From: Auanema rhodensis
Lineage: Eukaryota > Nematoda > Chromadorea > Rhabditida > Rhabditidae
DNA: 64,000 bases
Reading direction: 5' to 3'
Assembly (NCBI GenBank): GCA_964057225.1
Contig: OZ059896.1
Span: forward strand, 21,634,501-21,698,500
Shown here: positions 25,282 to 36,591 of the stretch, piece by piece
How the letters are laid out: the number at the start of each line of letters is the position of its first letter
Numbering within the stretch: position 1 is the stretch's first letter
Position numbers and translations under genes: made by a program
The notes under the pieces: model-generated
Told to the model about the DNA's origin: nothing
What the model saw: only the letters and a program-made list of their open reading frames with translations
Databases searched by the model: none

Positions 25282-27388
25282 CGAAAAAATTAATTCCTCA
25301 GGGTGAAAATCGAGGATATAAGTGTGAACTTATATCAGTTGATATCTCGGTGCATTTTTAAGCTAGCGCAAATCTGATAACACAGATCGACGCAGCTTAA
25401 AAATCCGCATTGAATGCACTATACTACATTGAGAAACGCTTAATACAAAAATTAGTTATGATCGTTTGAAAAATGATGCCTTAGTGTATGTTGAGTTTCC
25501 ATGTACACTCAACATTGCTTCCAAAAACATTTTGACAACAATTTTTTCGAAAAATTTCAAAATAATTTAGCAAAAAGTAGATGTTTATAGATTCCTTTTT
25601 TCAAGGCAAAGACGATGGACAATGTTATTCAACGAAAAAATTAATTCTTCAGGGTGAAAATCGAGGATATAAGTGTGCACTTATATCAGTTGATATCTTG
25701 GTGCATTTTTAAGCTAGCGCAAATCTGATAACACAGATCGACGCAACTTAAAAATCCGCATCGAATGCACTATACTACATTGAGAAACGCTTAATACAAA
25801 AATTAGTTATGATCGTTTGAAAAATGATGCCTTAGTGTATGTTGAGTTTCCATGTACACTCAACATTGCTTCCAAAAACATTTTGATAAAAATTTTTTCG
25901 ATAAATTTCAAAATAATTTAGCAAAGAGTAGATGTTTTTAGATTCCTTTTTTTAAGGCAAAGACGATGGACAATGTTATTCAACGAAAAAATTAATTCTT
26001 CAGGGTGAAAATCGAGGATATAAGTGTGAACTTATATCAGTTGATATCTCGGTGCATTTTTAAGCTAGCGCAAATCTGATAACACAGATCGACGCAGCTT
26101 AAAAATCCGCATCGAATGCACTATACTACATTGAGAAACGCTTAATACAAAAATTAGTTATGATCGTTTGAAAAATGATGCATTAGTGTATGTTGAGTTT
26201 CCATGTACACTCAACATTGCTTCCAAAAACATTTTGACAAAAATTTTTTCGAAAAATTTCAAAATAATTTAGCAAAAAGTAGATGTTTTTAGATTCCTTT
26301 TTTCAAGGCAAAGACGATGGACAATGTTATTCAACGAAAAAAATTAATTCTTCAGGGTGAAAATCGAGGATATAAGTGTGAACTTATATCAGTTGATATC
26401 TCGGTGCATTTTTAAGCTAGCGCAAATCTCATAACACAGATCGACGCAGCTTGAAAATCCGCATCGAATGCACTATACTACATTGAGAAACGCTTAATAC
26501 AAAAATTAGTTATGATCGTTTGAAAAATGATGCATTAGTGTATGTTGAGTTTCCATGTACACTCAACATTGCTTCCAAAAACATTTTGACAAAAATTTTT
26601 TCAAAAAATTTCAGAATAATTTAGCAAAAAGTAGATGTTTTTAGATTCCTTTTTTCAAGGCAAAGACGATGGACAATGTTATTCAACGAAAAAATTAATT
26701 CTTCAGGGTGAAAATCGAGGATATAAGTGTGCACTTATATCAGTTGATATCTTGGTGCATTTTTAAGCTAGCGCAAATCTGATAACACAGATCGACGCAT
26801 CTTAAAAATCCGCATCGAATCCACTATACTACATTGAGAAACGCTTAATACAAAAATTAGTTATGATCGTTTGAAAAATGATGCATTAGTGTATGTTGAG
26901 TTTCCATGTACACTCAACATTGCTTCCAAAAACATTTTGACAAAAATTTTTTCGAAAAATTTCAAAATAATTTAGCAAAAAGTAGATGTTTTTAGATTCC
27001 TCTTTTCAAGGCAAAGACGATGGACAATGTTATTCAACGAAAAAATTAATTCTTCAGGGTGAAAATCGAGGATATAAGTGTGAACTTATATCAGTTGATA
27101 TCTCGGTGCATTTTCAAGCTAGCGCAAATCTGATAACACAGATCGACGCAGCTTAAAAATCCGCATCGAATGCACTATACTACTTTGAGAAACGCTTAAT
27201 ACAAAAATTAGTTATGATCGTTTGAAAATTGATGCATTAGTGTATGTTGAGTTTCCATGTACACTCAACATTGCTTCCAAAAACATTTTGACAAAAATTT
27301 TTTCGAAAAATTTCAAAACAATTTAGCAAAAAGTAGATGTTTTTAGATTCCTTTTTTCAAGGCAAAGACGATGGACAATGTTATTCAA
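25282..27388 (+). repeat. 6-monomer version of the junction-side HOR
   Basis: 2107 bp. Markers in order: CCGCATTGAATG (25282), GCAACTTAAAA (25633), plain (25984), seven-A monomer with TTTCAGAAT (26335), GCATCTTAAAA ending with CCTCTTTTC (26687), and TTTTCAAGCT with CTACTTTG (27038). It lacks the ATAACTGTG, GCGTAAATC and GCAGCCTAAAA monomers. The monomer at 26687 has the 5' half of one type and the 3' half of the GCAGCCT type, as expected from a deletion by unequal exchange. Confidence 0.8.
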
Positions 27389-30197
27389 CGAAAAAATTAA
27401 TTCCTCAGGGTGAAAATCGAGGATATAAGTGTGAACTTATATCAGTTGATATCTCGGTGCATTTTTAAGCTAGCGCAAATCTGATAACACAGATCGACGC
27501 AGCTTAAAAATCCGCATTGAATGCACTATACTACATTGAGAAACGCTTAATACAAAAATTAGTTATGATCGTTTGAAAAATGATGCCTTAGTGTATGTTG
27601 AGTTTCCATGTACACTCAACATTGCTTCCAAAAACATTTTGACAACAATTTTTTCGAAAAATTTCAAAATAATTTAGCAAAAAGTAGATGTTTATAGATT
27701 CCTTTTTTCAAGGCAAAGACGATGGACAATGTTATTCAACGAAAAAATTAATTCTTCAGGGTGAAAATCGAGGATATAAGTGTGCACTTATATCAGTTGA
27801 TATCTTGGTGCATTTTTAAGCTAGCGCAAATCTGATAACACAGATCGACGCAACTTAAAAATCCGCATCGAATGCACTATACTACATTGAGAAACGCTTA
27901 ATACAAAAATTAGTTATGATCGTTTGAAAAATGATGCCTTAGTGTATGTTGAGTTTCCATGTACACTCAACATTGCTTCCAAAAACATTTTGATAAAAAT
28001 TTTTTCGATAAATTTCAAAATAATTTAGCAAAGAGTAGATGTTTTTAGATTCCTTTTTTTAAGGCAAAGACGATGGACAATGTTATTCAACGAAAAAATT
28101 AATTCTTCAGGGTGAAAATCGAGGATATAAGTGTGAACTTATATCAGTTGATATCTCGGTGCATTTTTAAGCTAGCGCAAATCTGATAACACAGATCGAC
28201 GCAGCTTAAAAATCCGCATCGAATGCACTATACTACATTGAGAAACGCTTAATACAAAAATTAGTTATGATCGTTTGAAAAATGATGCATTAGTGTATGT
28301 TGAGTTTCCATGTACACTCAACATTGCTTCCAAAAACATTTTGACAAAAATTTTTTCGAAAAATTTCAAAATAATTTAGCAAAAAGTAGATGTTTTTAGA
28401 TTCCTTTCTTCAAGGCAAAGACGATGGACAATGTTATTCAACGAAAAAAATTAATTCTTCAGGGTGAAAATCGAGGATATAAGTGTGAACTTATATCAGT
28501 TGATATCTCGGTGCATTTTTAAGCTAGCGCAAATCTCATAACACAGATCGACGCAGCTTGAAAATCCGCATCGAATGCACTATACTACATTGAGAAACGC
28601 TTAATACAAAAATTAGTTATGATCGTTTGAAAAATGATGCATTAGTGTATGTTGAGTTTCCATGTACACTCAACATTGCTTCCAAAAACATTTTGACAAA
28701 AATTTTTTCAAAAAATTTCAGAATAATTTAGCAAAAAGTAGATGTTTTAAGATTCCTTTTTTCAAGGCAAAGACGATGGACAATGTTATTCAACGAAAAA
28801 ATTAATTCTTCAGGGTGAAAATCGAGGATATAAGTGTGCACTTATATCAGTTGATATCTTGGTGCATTTTTAAGCTAGCGCAAATCTGATAACACAGATC
28901 GACGCATCTTAAAAATCCGCATCGAATCCACTATACTACATTGAGAAACGCTTAATACAAAAATTAGTTATGATCGTTTGAAAAATGATGCCTTAGTGTA
29001 TGTTGAGTTTCCATGTACACTCAACATTGCTTCCAAAAACATTTTGACAACAATTTTTTCGAAAAATTTCAAAATAATTTAGCAAAAAGTAGATGTTTAT
29101 AGATTCCTTTTTTCAAGGCAAAGACGATGGACAATGTTATTCAACGAAAAAATTAATTCTTCAGGGTGAAAATCGAGGATATAAGTGTGCACTTATATCA
29201 GTTGATATCTTGGTGCATTTTTAAGCTAGCGTAAATCTGATAACACAGATCGACGCACCTTAAAAATCCGCATCGAATGCACTATACTACATTGAGAAAC
29301 GCTTAATACAAAAATTAGTTATGATCGTTTGAAAAATGATGCCTTAGTGTATGTTGAGTTTCCATGTACACTCAACATTGCTTCCAAAAACATTTTGACA
29401 AAAATTTTTTCGATAAATTTCAAAATAATTTAGCGAAGAGTAGATGTTTTTAGATTCCTTTTTTTAAGGCAAAGACGATGGACAATGTTATTCAACGAAA
29501 AAATTAATTCTTCAGGGTGAAAATCGAGGATATAAGTGTGAACTTATATCAGTTGATATCTCGGTGCATTTTTAAGCTAGCGCAAATCTGATAACACAGA
29601 TCGACGCAGCCTAAAAATCCGCATCGAATGCACTATACTACATTGAGAAACGCTTAATACAAAAATTAGTTATGATCGTTTGAAAAATGATGCATTAGTG
29701 TATGTTGAGTTTCCATGTACACTCAACATTGCTTCCAAAAACATTTTGACAAAAATTTTTTCGAAAAATTTCAAAATAATTTAGCAAAAAGTAGATGTTT
29801 TTAGATTCCTCTTTTCAAGGCAAAGACGATGGACAATGTTATTCAACGAAAAAATTAATTCTTCAGGGTGAAAATCGAGGATATAAGTGTGAACTTATAT
29901 CAGTTGATATCTCGGTGCATTTTCAAGCTAGCGCAAATCTGATAACACAGATCGACGCAGCTTAAAAATCCGCATCGAATGCACTATACTACTTTGAGAA
30001 ACGCTTAATACAAAAATTAGTTATGATCGTTTGAAAATTGATGCATTAGTGTATGTTGAGTTTCCATGTACACTCAACATTGCTTCCAAAAACATTTTGA
30101 CAAAAATTTTTTCGAAAAATTTCAAAATAATTTAGCAAAAAGTAGATGTTTTTAGATTCCTTTTCTCAAGGCAAAGACGATGGACAATGTTATCCAA
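27389..30197 (+). repeat. 8-monomer HOR copy 1 (2809 bp)
   Basis: Markers: CCGCATTGAATG, GCAACTTAAAA, plain with CCTTTCTTC, seven-A with TTTCAGAAT, GCATCTTAAAA joined to a TTTATAG 3' half, GCGTAAATC with GCACCTTAAAA, GCAGCCTAAAA, and TTTTCAAGCT with CTACTTTG ending CCTTTTCTC and TATCCAACG. The last seven monomers are repeated in the next unit with few differences visible. Confidence 0.88.
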
Positions 30198-33006
30198 CGA
30201 AAAAATTAATTCTTCAGGGTGAAAATCGAGGATATAAGTGTGAACTTATATCAGTTGATATCTCGGTGCATTTTTAAGCTAGCGCAGATCTGATAACACA
30301 GATCGACGCAGCTTAAAAATCCGCATCGAATGCACTATACTACTTTGAGAAACGCTTAATACAAAAATTAGTTATGATCGTTTGAAAAATGATGCCTTAG
30401 TGTATGTTGAGTTTCCATGTACACTCAACATTGCTTCCAAAAACATTTTGATAAAAATTTTTTCGAAAAATTTCAAAATAATTTAGCAAAAAGTAGATGT
30501 TTATAGATTCCTTTTTTCAAGGCAAAGACGATGGACAATGTTATTCAACGAAAAAATTAATTCTTCAGGGTGAAAATCGAGGATATAAGTGTGCACTTAT
30601 ATCAGTTGATATCTTGGTGCATTTTTAAGCTAGCGCAAATCTGATAACACAGATCGACGCAACTTAAAAATCCGCATCGAATGCACTATACTACATTGAG
30701 AAACGCTTAATACAAAAATTAGTTATGATCGTTTGAAAAATGATGCCTTAGTGTATGTTGAGTTTCCATGTACACTCAACATTGCTTCCAAAAACATTTT
30801 GATAAAAATTTTTTCGATAAATTTCAAAATAATTTAGCAAAGAGTAGATGTTTTTAGATTCCTTTTTTTAAGGCAAAGACGATGGACAATGTTATTCAAC
30901 GAAAAAATTAATTCTTCAGGGTGAAAATCGAGGATATAAGTGTGAACTTATATCAGTTGATATCTCGGTGCATTTTTAAGCTAGCGCAAATCTGATAACA
31001 CAGATCGACGCAGCTTAAAAATCCGCATCGAATGCACTATACTACATTGAGAAACGCTTAATACAAAAATTAGTTATGATCGTTTGAAAAATGATGCATT
31101 AGTGTATGTTGAGTTTCCATGTACACTCAACATTGCTTCCAAAAACATTTTGACAAAAATTTTTTCGAAAAATTTCAAAATAATTTAGCAAAAAGTAGAT
31201 GTTTTTAGATTCCTTTCTTCAAGGCAAAGACGATGGACAATGTTATTCAACGAAAAAAATTAATTCTTCAGGGTGAAAATCGAGGATATAAGTGTGAACT
31301 TATATCAGTTGATATCTCGGTGCATTTTTAAGCTAGCGCAAATCTCATAACACAGATCGACGCAGCTTGAAAATCCGCATCGAATGCACTATACTACATT
31401 GAGAAACGCTTAATACAAAAATTAGTTATGATCGTTTGAAAAATGATGCATTAGTGTATGTTGAGTTTCCATGTACACTCAACATTGCTTCCAAAAACAT
31501 TTTGACAAAAATTTTTTCAAAAAATTTCAGAATAATTTAGCAAAAAGTAGATGTTTTTAGATTCCTTTTTTCAAGGCAAAGACGATGGACAATGTTATTC
31601 AACGAAAAAATTAATTCTTCAGGGTGAAAATCGAGGATATAAGTGTGCACTTATATCAGTTGATATCTTGGTGCATTTTTAAGCTAGCGCAAATCTGATA
31701 ACACAGATCGACGCATCTTAAAAATCCGCATCGAATCCACTATACTACATTGAGAAACGCTTAATACAAAAATTAGTTATGATCGTTTGAAAAATGATGC
31801 CTTAGTGTATGTTGAGTTTCCATGTACACTCAACATTGCTTCCAAAAACATTTTGACAACAATTTTTTCGAAAAATTTCAAAATAATTTAGCAAAAAGTA
31901 GATGTTTATAGATTCCTTTTTTCAAGGCAAAGACGATGGACAATGTTATTCAACGAAAAAATTAATTCTTCAGGGTGAAAATCGAGGATATAAGTGTGCA
32001 CTTATATCAGTTGATATCTTGGTGCATTTTTAAGCTAGCGTAAATCTGATAACACAGATCGACGCACCTTAAAAATCCGCATCGAATGCACTATACTACA
32101 TTGAGAAACGCTTAATACAAAAATTAGTTATGATCGTTTGAAAAATGATGCCTTAGTGTATGTTGAGTTTCCATGTACACTCAACATTGCTTCCAAAAAC
32201 ATTTTGACAAAAATTTTTTCGATAAATTTCAAAATAATTTAGCGAAGAGTAGATGTTTTTAGATTCCTTTTTTTAAGGCAAAGACGATGGACAATGTTAT
32301 TCAACGAAAAAATTAATTCTTCAGGGTGAAAATCGAGGATATAAGTGTGAACTTATATCAGTTGATATCTCGGTGCATTTTTAAGCTAGCGCAAATCTGA
32401 TAACACAGATCGACGCAGCCTAAAAATCCGCATCGAATGCACTATACTACATTGAGAAACGCTTAATACAAAAATTAGTTATGATCGTTTGAAAAATGAT
32501 GCATTAGTGTATGTTGAGTTTCCATGTACACTCAACATTGCTTCCAAAAACATTTTGACAAAACTTTTTTCGAAAAATTTCAAAATAATTTAGCAAAAAG
32601 TAGATGTTTTTAGATTCCTCTTTTCAAGGCAAAGACGATGGACAATGTTATTCAACGAAAAAATTAATTCTTCAGGGTGAAAATCGAGGATATAAGTGTG
32701 AACTTATATCAGTTGATATCTCGGTGCATTTTCAAGCTAGCGCAAATCTGATAACACAGATCGACGCAGCTTAAAAATCCGCATCGAATGCACTATACTA
32801 CTTTGAGAAACGCTTAATACAAAAATTAGTTATGATCGTTTGAAAATTGATGCATTAGTGTATGTTGAGTTTCCATGTACACTCAACATTGCTTCCAAAA
32901 ACATTTTGACAAAAATTTTTTCGAAAAATTTCAAAATAATTTAGCAAAAAGTAGATGTTTTTAGATTCCTTTTCTCAAGGCAAAGACGATGGACAATGTT
33001 ATCCAA
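30198..33006 (+). repeat. 8-monomer HOR copy 2 (2809 bp), next to the junction
   Basis: The order is the same as in the preceding unit at an offset of 2809 bp. Shared rare marks are CCTTTCTTC, the seven-A monomer at 31251, TTTCAGAAT, GCACCTTAAAA, CCTCTTTTC, CCTTTTCTC and TATCCAACG. The first monomer differs: it has GCAGATCTG and CTACTTTG and lacks CCGCATTGAATG. A homogenised HOR therefore reaches to within about 200 bp of the inversion point. Confidence 0.88.
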
Positions 33007-33201
33007 CGAAAAAATTAATTCTTCAGGGTGAAAATCGAGGATATAAGTGTGAACTTATATCAGTTGATATCTCGGTGCATTTTTAAGCTAGCGCAAATCT
33101 GATAACACAGATCGACGCAGCTTAAAAATCCGCATCGAATGCACTATACTACATTGAGAAACGCTTGATACAAAATTTAGTTATGATCGTTTGAAAAATG
33201 A
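33007..33201 (+). repeat. Truncated last left-arm monomer
   Basis: This partial monomer starts at the usual boundary (after the variant TATCCAACG) and breaks at monomer position 195, just after GAAAAATGA. It carries two private changes near the break: CTTGATAC in place of CTTAATAC, and CAAAATTTAG in place of CAAAAATTAG. It follows directly on the second 2809-bp HOR copy. Confidence 0.9.
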
Positions 33202-33211
33202 TTTTTTTTTT
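33202..33211. other. Inversion junction: T10 tract
   Basis: Ten T residues lie between the left arm, which ends in GAAAAATGA, and the right arm, which starts with CATGGAAACTC. The first T could also be counted as the last base of the left monomer's GAT. This is the only place in the window where the repeat orientation changes, and the only bases not directly explained by the monomer. A T run of this length does not occur inside ordinary monomers, whose T tracts are 5-7 long. It could be filler DNA from end joining or template switching, slippage on a monomer T tract, or a short relic of a poly(A) tail; the sequence does not decide. Confidence 0.9.
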
Positions 33212-33433
33212 CATGGAAACTCAACATACACTAATGCATCAATTTTCAAACGATCATAACTAATTATTGTATTAAGCGTTTCTCAAAGTAGTATAGTGCA
33301 TTCGATGCGGATTTTTAAGCTGCGTCGATCTGTGTTATCAGATTTGCGCTAGCTTAAAAATGCACCAAGATATCAACTGATATAAGTGCACACTTATATC
33401 CTCGATTTTCACTCTGAAGAATTAATTTTTTCG
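33212..33433 (-). repeat. Truncated first right-arm monomer with left-arm variants
   Basis: This monomer starts in the loop of the monomer's third hairpin (CATGG, monomer position 222). It carries ATCAATTTTCAAAC and CTCAAAGTAGTATAG. Read on the other strand these are the AAAATTGAT and CTACTTTGAG variants that occur together in left-arm monomers starting at 24931, 27038, 29847 and 32656. I did not see either variant in the rest of the right arm. It also has TAATTATTG, a private change. Confidence 0.85.
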
Positions 33434-36400
33434 TTGAATAACATTGTCCATCGTCTTTGCCTTGAAAAAAGGAATCTAAAAACATCCACTTTTTGCTAAA
33501 TTATTTTGAAATTTTTCGAAAAAATTTTTGTCAAAATGTTTTTGGAAGCAATGTTGAGTGTACATGGAAACTCAACATATACTAATGCATCATTTTTTAA
33601 ACGATCATAACTAATTTTTGTATTAAGCGTTTCTCAATGTAGTATAGTGCATTCGATGCGGATTTTTAAGCTGCGTCGATTTGTGTTATCAGATTTGCGC
33701 TAGCTTAAAAATGCACCAAGATATCAACTGATATAAGTTCACACTTATATCCTCGATTTTCACATTGAAGAACTAATTTTTTTGTTGAATAACATTGTCC
33801 ATCGTCTCTGCCTTGAAAAAAGGAATCTAAAAACATCTACTTTTTGCTAAATTATTCTGGAATTTTTCGAAAAAATTTTTGTCAAAATGTTTTTGGAAGC
33901 AATGTTGAGTGTACATGAAAACTCAACATACACTAATGCATCATTTTTCAAACGATCATAACTAATTTTTGTATTAAGCGTTTCTCAATGTAGTATAGTG
34001 CATTCGATGCGGATTTTTAAGCTGCGTCGATCTGTGTTTTCAGATTTGCGCTAGCTTAAAAATGCACCGAGATATCAACTGATATAAGTTCACACTTATA
34101 TCCTCGATTTTCACCCTGAAGAATTACTTTTTTCGTTGAATAACATTGTCCATCGTCTTTGCCTTGAAAAAAGGAATCTAAAAACATCCACTTTTTGCTA
34201 AATTATTTTGAAATTTTTCGAAAAAATTTTTGTCAAAATGTTTTTGGAAGCAATGTTGAGTGTACATGGAAACTCAACATACACTAAGGCATCATTTTTC
34301 AAACGATCATAACTAATTTTTGTATTAAGCGTTTCTCAATGTAGTATAGTGCATTCGATGCGGATTTTCAAGCTGCGTCGATCTGTGTTATCAGATTTGC
34401 GCTAGCTTAAAAATGCACCAAGATATCAACTGATATAAGTTCACACTTATATCCTCGATTTTCACCCTGAAGAATTAATTTTTTCGTTGAATAACATTGT
34501 CCATCGTCTTTGCCTTGAAAAAAGGAATCTAAAAACATCCACTTTTTGCTAAATTATTTTGAAATTTTTCGAAAAAATTTTTGTCAAAATGTTTTTGGAA
34601 GCAATGTTGAGTGTACATGGAAACTCAACATATACTAATGCATCATTTTTTAAACGATCATAACTAATTTTTGTAATAAGCGTTTCTCAATGTAGTATAG
34701 TGCATTCGATGCGGATTTTTAAGCTGCGTCGATCTGTGTTATCAGATTTGCGCTAGCTTAAAAATGCACCGAGATATCAACTGATATAAGTTCACACTTA
34801 TATCCTCGATTTTCACATTGAAGAACTAATTTTTTCGTTGAATAACATTGTCCATCGTCTCTGCCTTGAAAAAAGGAATCTAAAAACATCTACTTTTTGC
34901 TAAATTATTCTGGAATTTTTCGAAAAAATTTTTGTCAAAATGTTTTTGGAAGCAATGTTGAGTGTACATGGAAACTCAACATACACTAATGCATCATTTT
35001 TCAAACGATCATAACTAATTTTTGTATTAAGCGTTTCTCAATGTAATATAGTGCATTCGATGCGGATTTTTAAGCTGCGTCGATCTGTGTTATCAGATTT
35101 GCGCTAGCTTAAAAATGCACCAAGATATCAACTGATATAAGTGCACACTTATATCCTCGATTTTCACCCTGAAGAATTAATTTTCCGTTGAATAACATTG
35201 TCCATCGTCTTTGCCTTGAAAAAAGGAATCTAAAAACATCCACTTTTTGCTAAATTATTTCGAAATTTTTCGAAAAAATTTTTGTCAAAATGTTTTTGGA
35301 AGCAATGTTGAGTGTACATGGAAACTCAACATACACTAATGCATCATTTTTCAAACGATCATAACTAATTCTTGTATTAAGCGTTTCTCAATGTAGTATA
35401 GTGCATTCGATGCGGATTTTTAAGCTGCGTCGATCTGTGTTATCAGATTTGCGCTAGCTTAAAAATGCACCGAGATATCAACTGATATAAGTTCACACTT
35501 ATATCCTCGATTTTCACCCTGAAGAATTAATTTTTTCGTTGAATAACATTGTCCATCGTCTTTGCCTTGAAAAAAGAAATCTAAAAACATCTACTTTTCG
35601 CTAAATTATTTTGAAATTTTTCGAAAAAATTTTTGTCAAAATGTTTTTGGAAGCAATGTTGAGTGTACATGGAAACTCAACATACACTAATGCATCATTT
35701 TTCAAACGATCATAACTAATTTTTGTATTAAGCGTTTCTTAATGTAGTATAGTGCATTCGATGCGGATTTTTAAGCTGCGTCGATCTGTGTTATCAGATT
35801 TGCGCTAGCTTGAAAATGCACCAAGATATCAACTGATATAAGTGCACACTTATATCCTCGATTTTCACCCTGAAGAATTAATTTTTTCGTTGAATAACAT
35901 TGTCCATCGTCTTTGCCTTGAAAAAAGGAATCTAAAAACATCTACTTTTTGCTAAATTATTTTGAAATTTTTCGAAAAAATTTTTGTCAAAATGTTTTTG
36001 GAAGCAATGTTGAGTGTACATGGAAACTCAACATACACTAAGGCATCATTTTTCAAACGATCAAAACTAATTTCTGTATTAAGCGTTTCTCAATGTAGTA
36101 TAGTGCATTCGATGCGGATTTTTAAGCTGCGTCGATCTGTGTTATCAGATTTGCGCTAACTTAAAAACGCACCGAGATATCAACTGATATAAGTTCACAC
36201 TTATATCCTCGATTTTCACATTGAAGAACTAATTTTTTCGTTGAATAACATTGTCCATCGTCTCTGCCTTGAAAAAAGGAATCTAAAAACATCTACTTTT
36301 TGCTAAATTATTCTGGAATTTTTTGAAAAAATTTTTGTCAAAATGTTTTTGGAAGCAATGTTGAGTGTACATGAAAACTCAACATACACTAATGCATCAT

Positions 36401-36591
36401 TTTTCAAACGATCATAACTAATTTTTGTATTAAGCGTTTCTCAATGTAGTATAGTGCATTCGATGCGGATTTCTAAGCTGCGTCGATCTGTGTTTTCAGA
36501 TTTGCGCTAGCTTAAAAATGCACCGAGATATCAACTGATATAAGTTCACACTTATATCCTCGATTTTCACCCTGAAGAATTAATTTTTTCG
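33434..36591 (-). repeat. Diverged monomers at the inner edge of the right arm
   Basis: Nine monomers. Private or rare variants include CACATTGAAGAACTAAT with TCTCTGCC and TTCTGGAATTTTT (about 33.77, 34.82 and 36.22 kb), GTGTACATGAAAACTC with CTGTGTTTTCAG (33.9-34.0 and 36.4-36.5 kb), and ATATACTAATGC. The monomer ending at 35187 is 350 bp. Variant spacing suggests an old 3- to 7-monomer duplication. A 65-codon open frame at 35962-36159 is a chance product of these substitutions. Confidence 0.8.

Larger units (their letters stand above)
1..33201 (+). repeat. Left-arm satellite array, ~351-bp monomer
   Basis: About 94 complete head-to-tail monomers plus a truncated last one. The boundary motif CGAAAAAATTAATTC recurs at 2, 353, 704, 1055, 1406 and so on, giving a period of exactly 351 bp; a minority of monomers are 352 bp (starting 6671, 8076, 10183, 11588, 12993, 14047, 18611, 22824, 26335, 28442, 31251). 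Monomers differ by a limited set of recurrent single-base variants arranged in repeating order, which defines higher-order repeats. 351 is a multiple of three, so any stop-free frame would stay open through the whole array; none does, which shows the DNA is non-coding. No other sequence interrupts the array. The + label is arbitrary. A satellite array is certain; a centromeric or pericentromeric location is inference. Confidence 0.98.
33007..33433. repeat. Central inverted repeat formed by the two junction monomers
   Basis: The truncated left monomer (33007-33201, monomer positions 1-195) faces the truncated right monomer (33212-33433, monomer positions 222-1 on the other strand). Positions 1-195 can pair in a stem with a few mismatches. 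The loop is the T10 tract plus the 26-27 bases from monomer positions 196-222 that are present only on the right. Next to the loop, GTTATGATCGTTTGAAAAAT pairs with ATTTTCAAACGATCATAAC allowing one A/T mismatch. Farther out, the pairing can in principle continue through the whole arms, because both keep the ~351-bp register. Confidence 0.93.

Noticed and set aside
33202-33211. Poly(A) tail of an inserted retroelement
   Set aside because: Only ten T's with no element body or target-site duplication. Both sides are ordinary satellite monomer.
33007-33433. Pure assembly or sequencing fold-back artefact
   Set aside because: Not excluded, but disfavoured: the arms carry different diagnostic variants and HOR structures, whereas an artefactual fold-back would give near-identical mirrored arms.
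33421-33450. CENP-B box-like TTCGTTGAATAAC at each monomer boundary
   Set aside because: It matches the TTCG and the A of the core motif (NTTCGNNNNANNCGGGN), but the CGGG half is ACAT. A functional CENP-B box is not supported.
35962-36159. 65-codon plus-strand open frame
   Set aside because: It occurs in one diverged right-arm monomer only and results from private substitutions. Neighbouring copies have stops.
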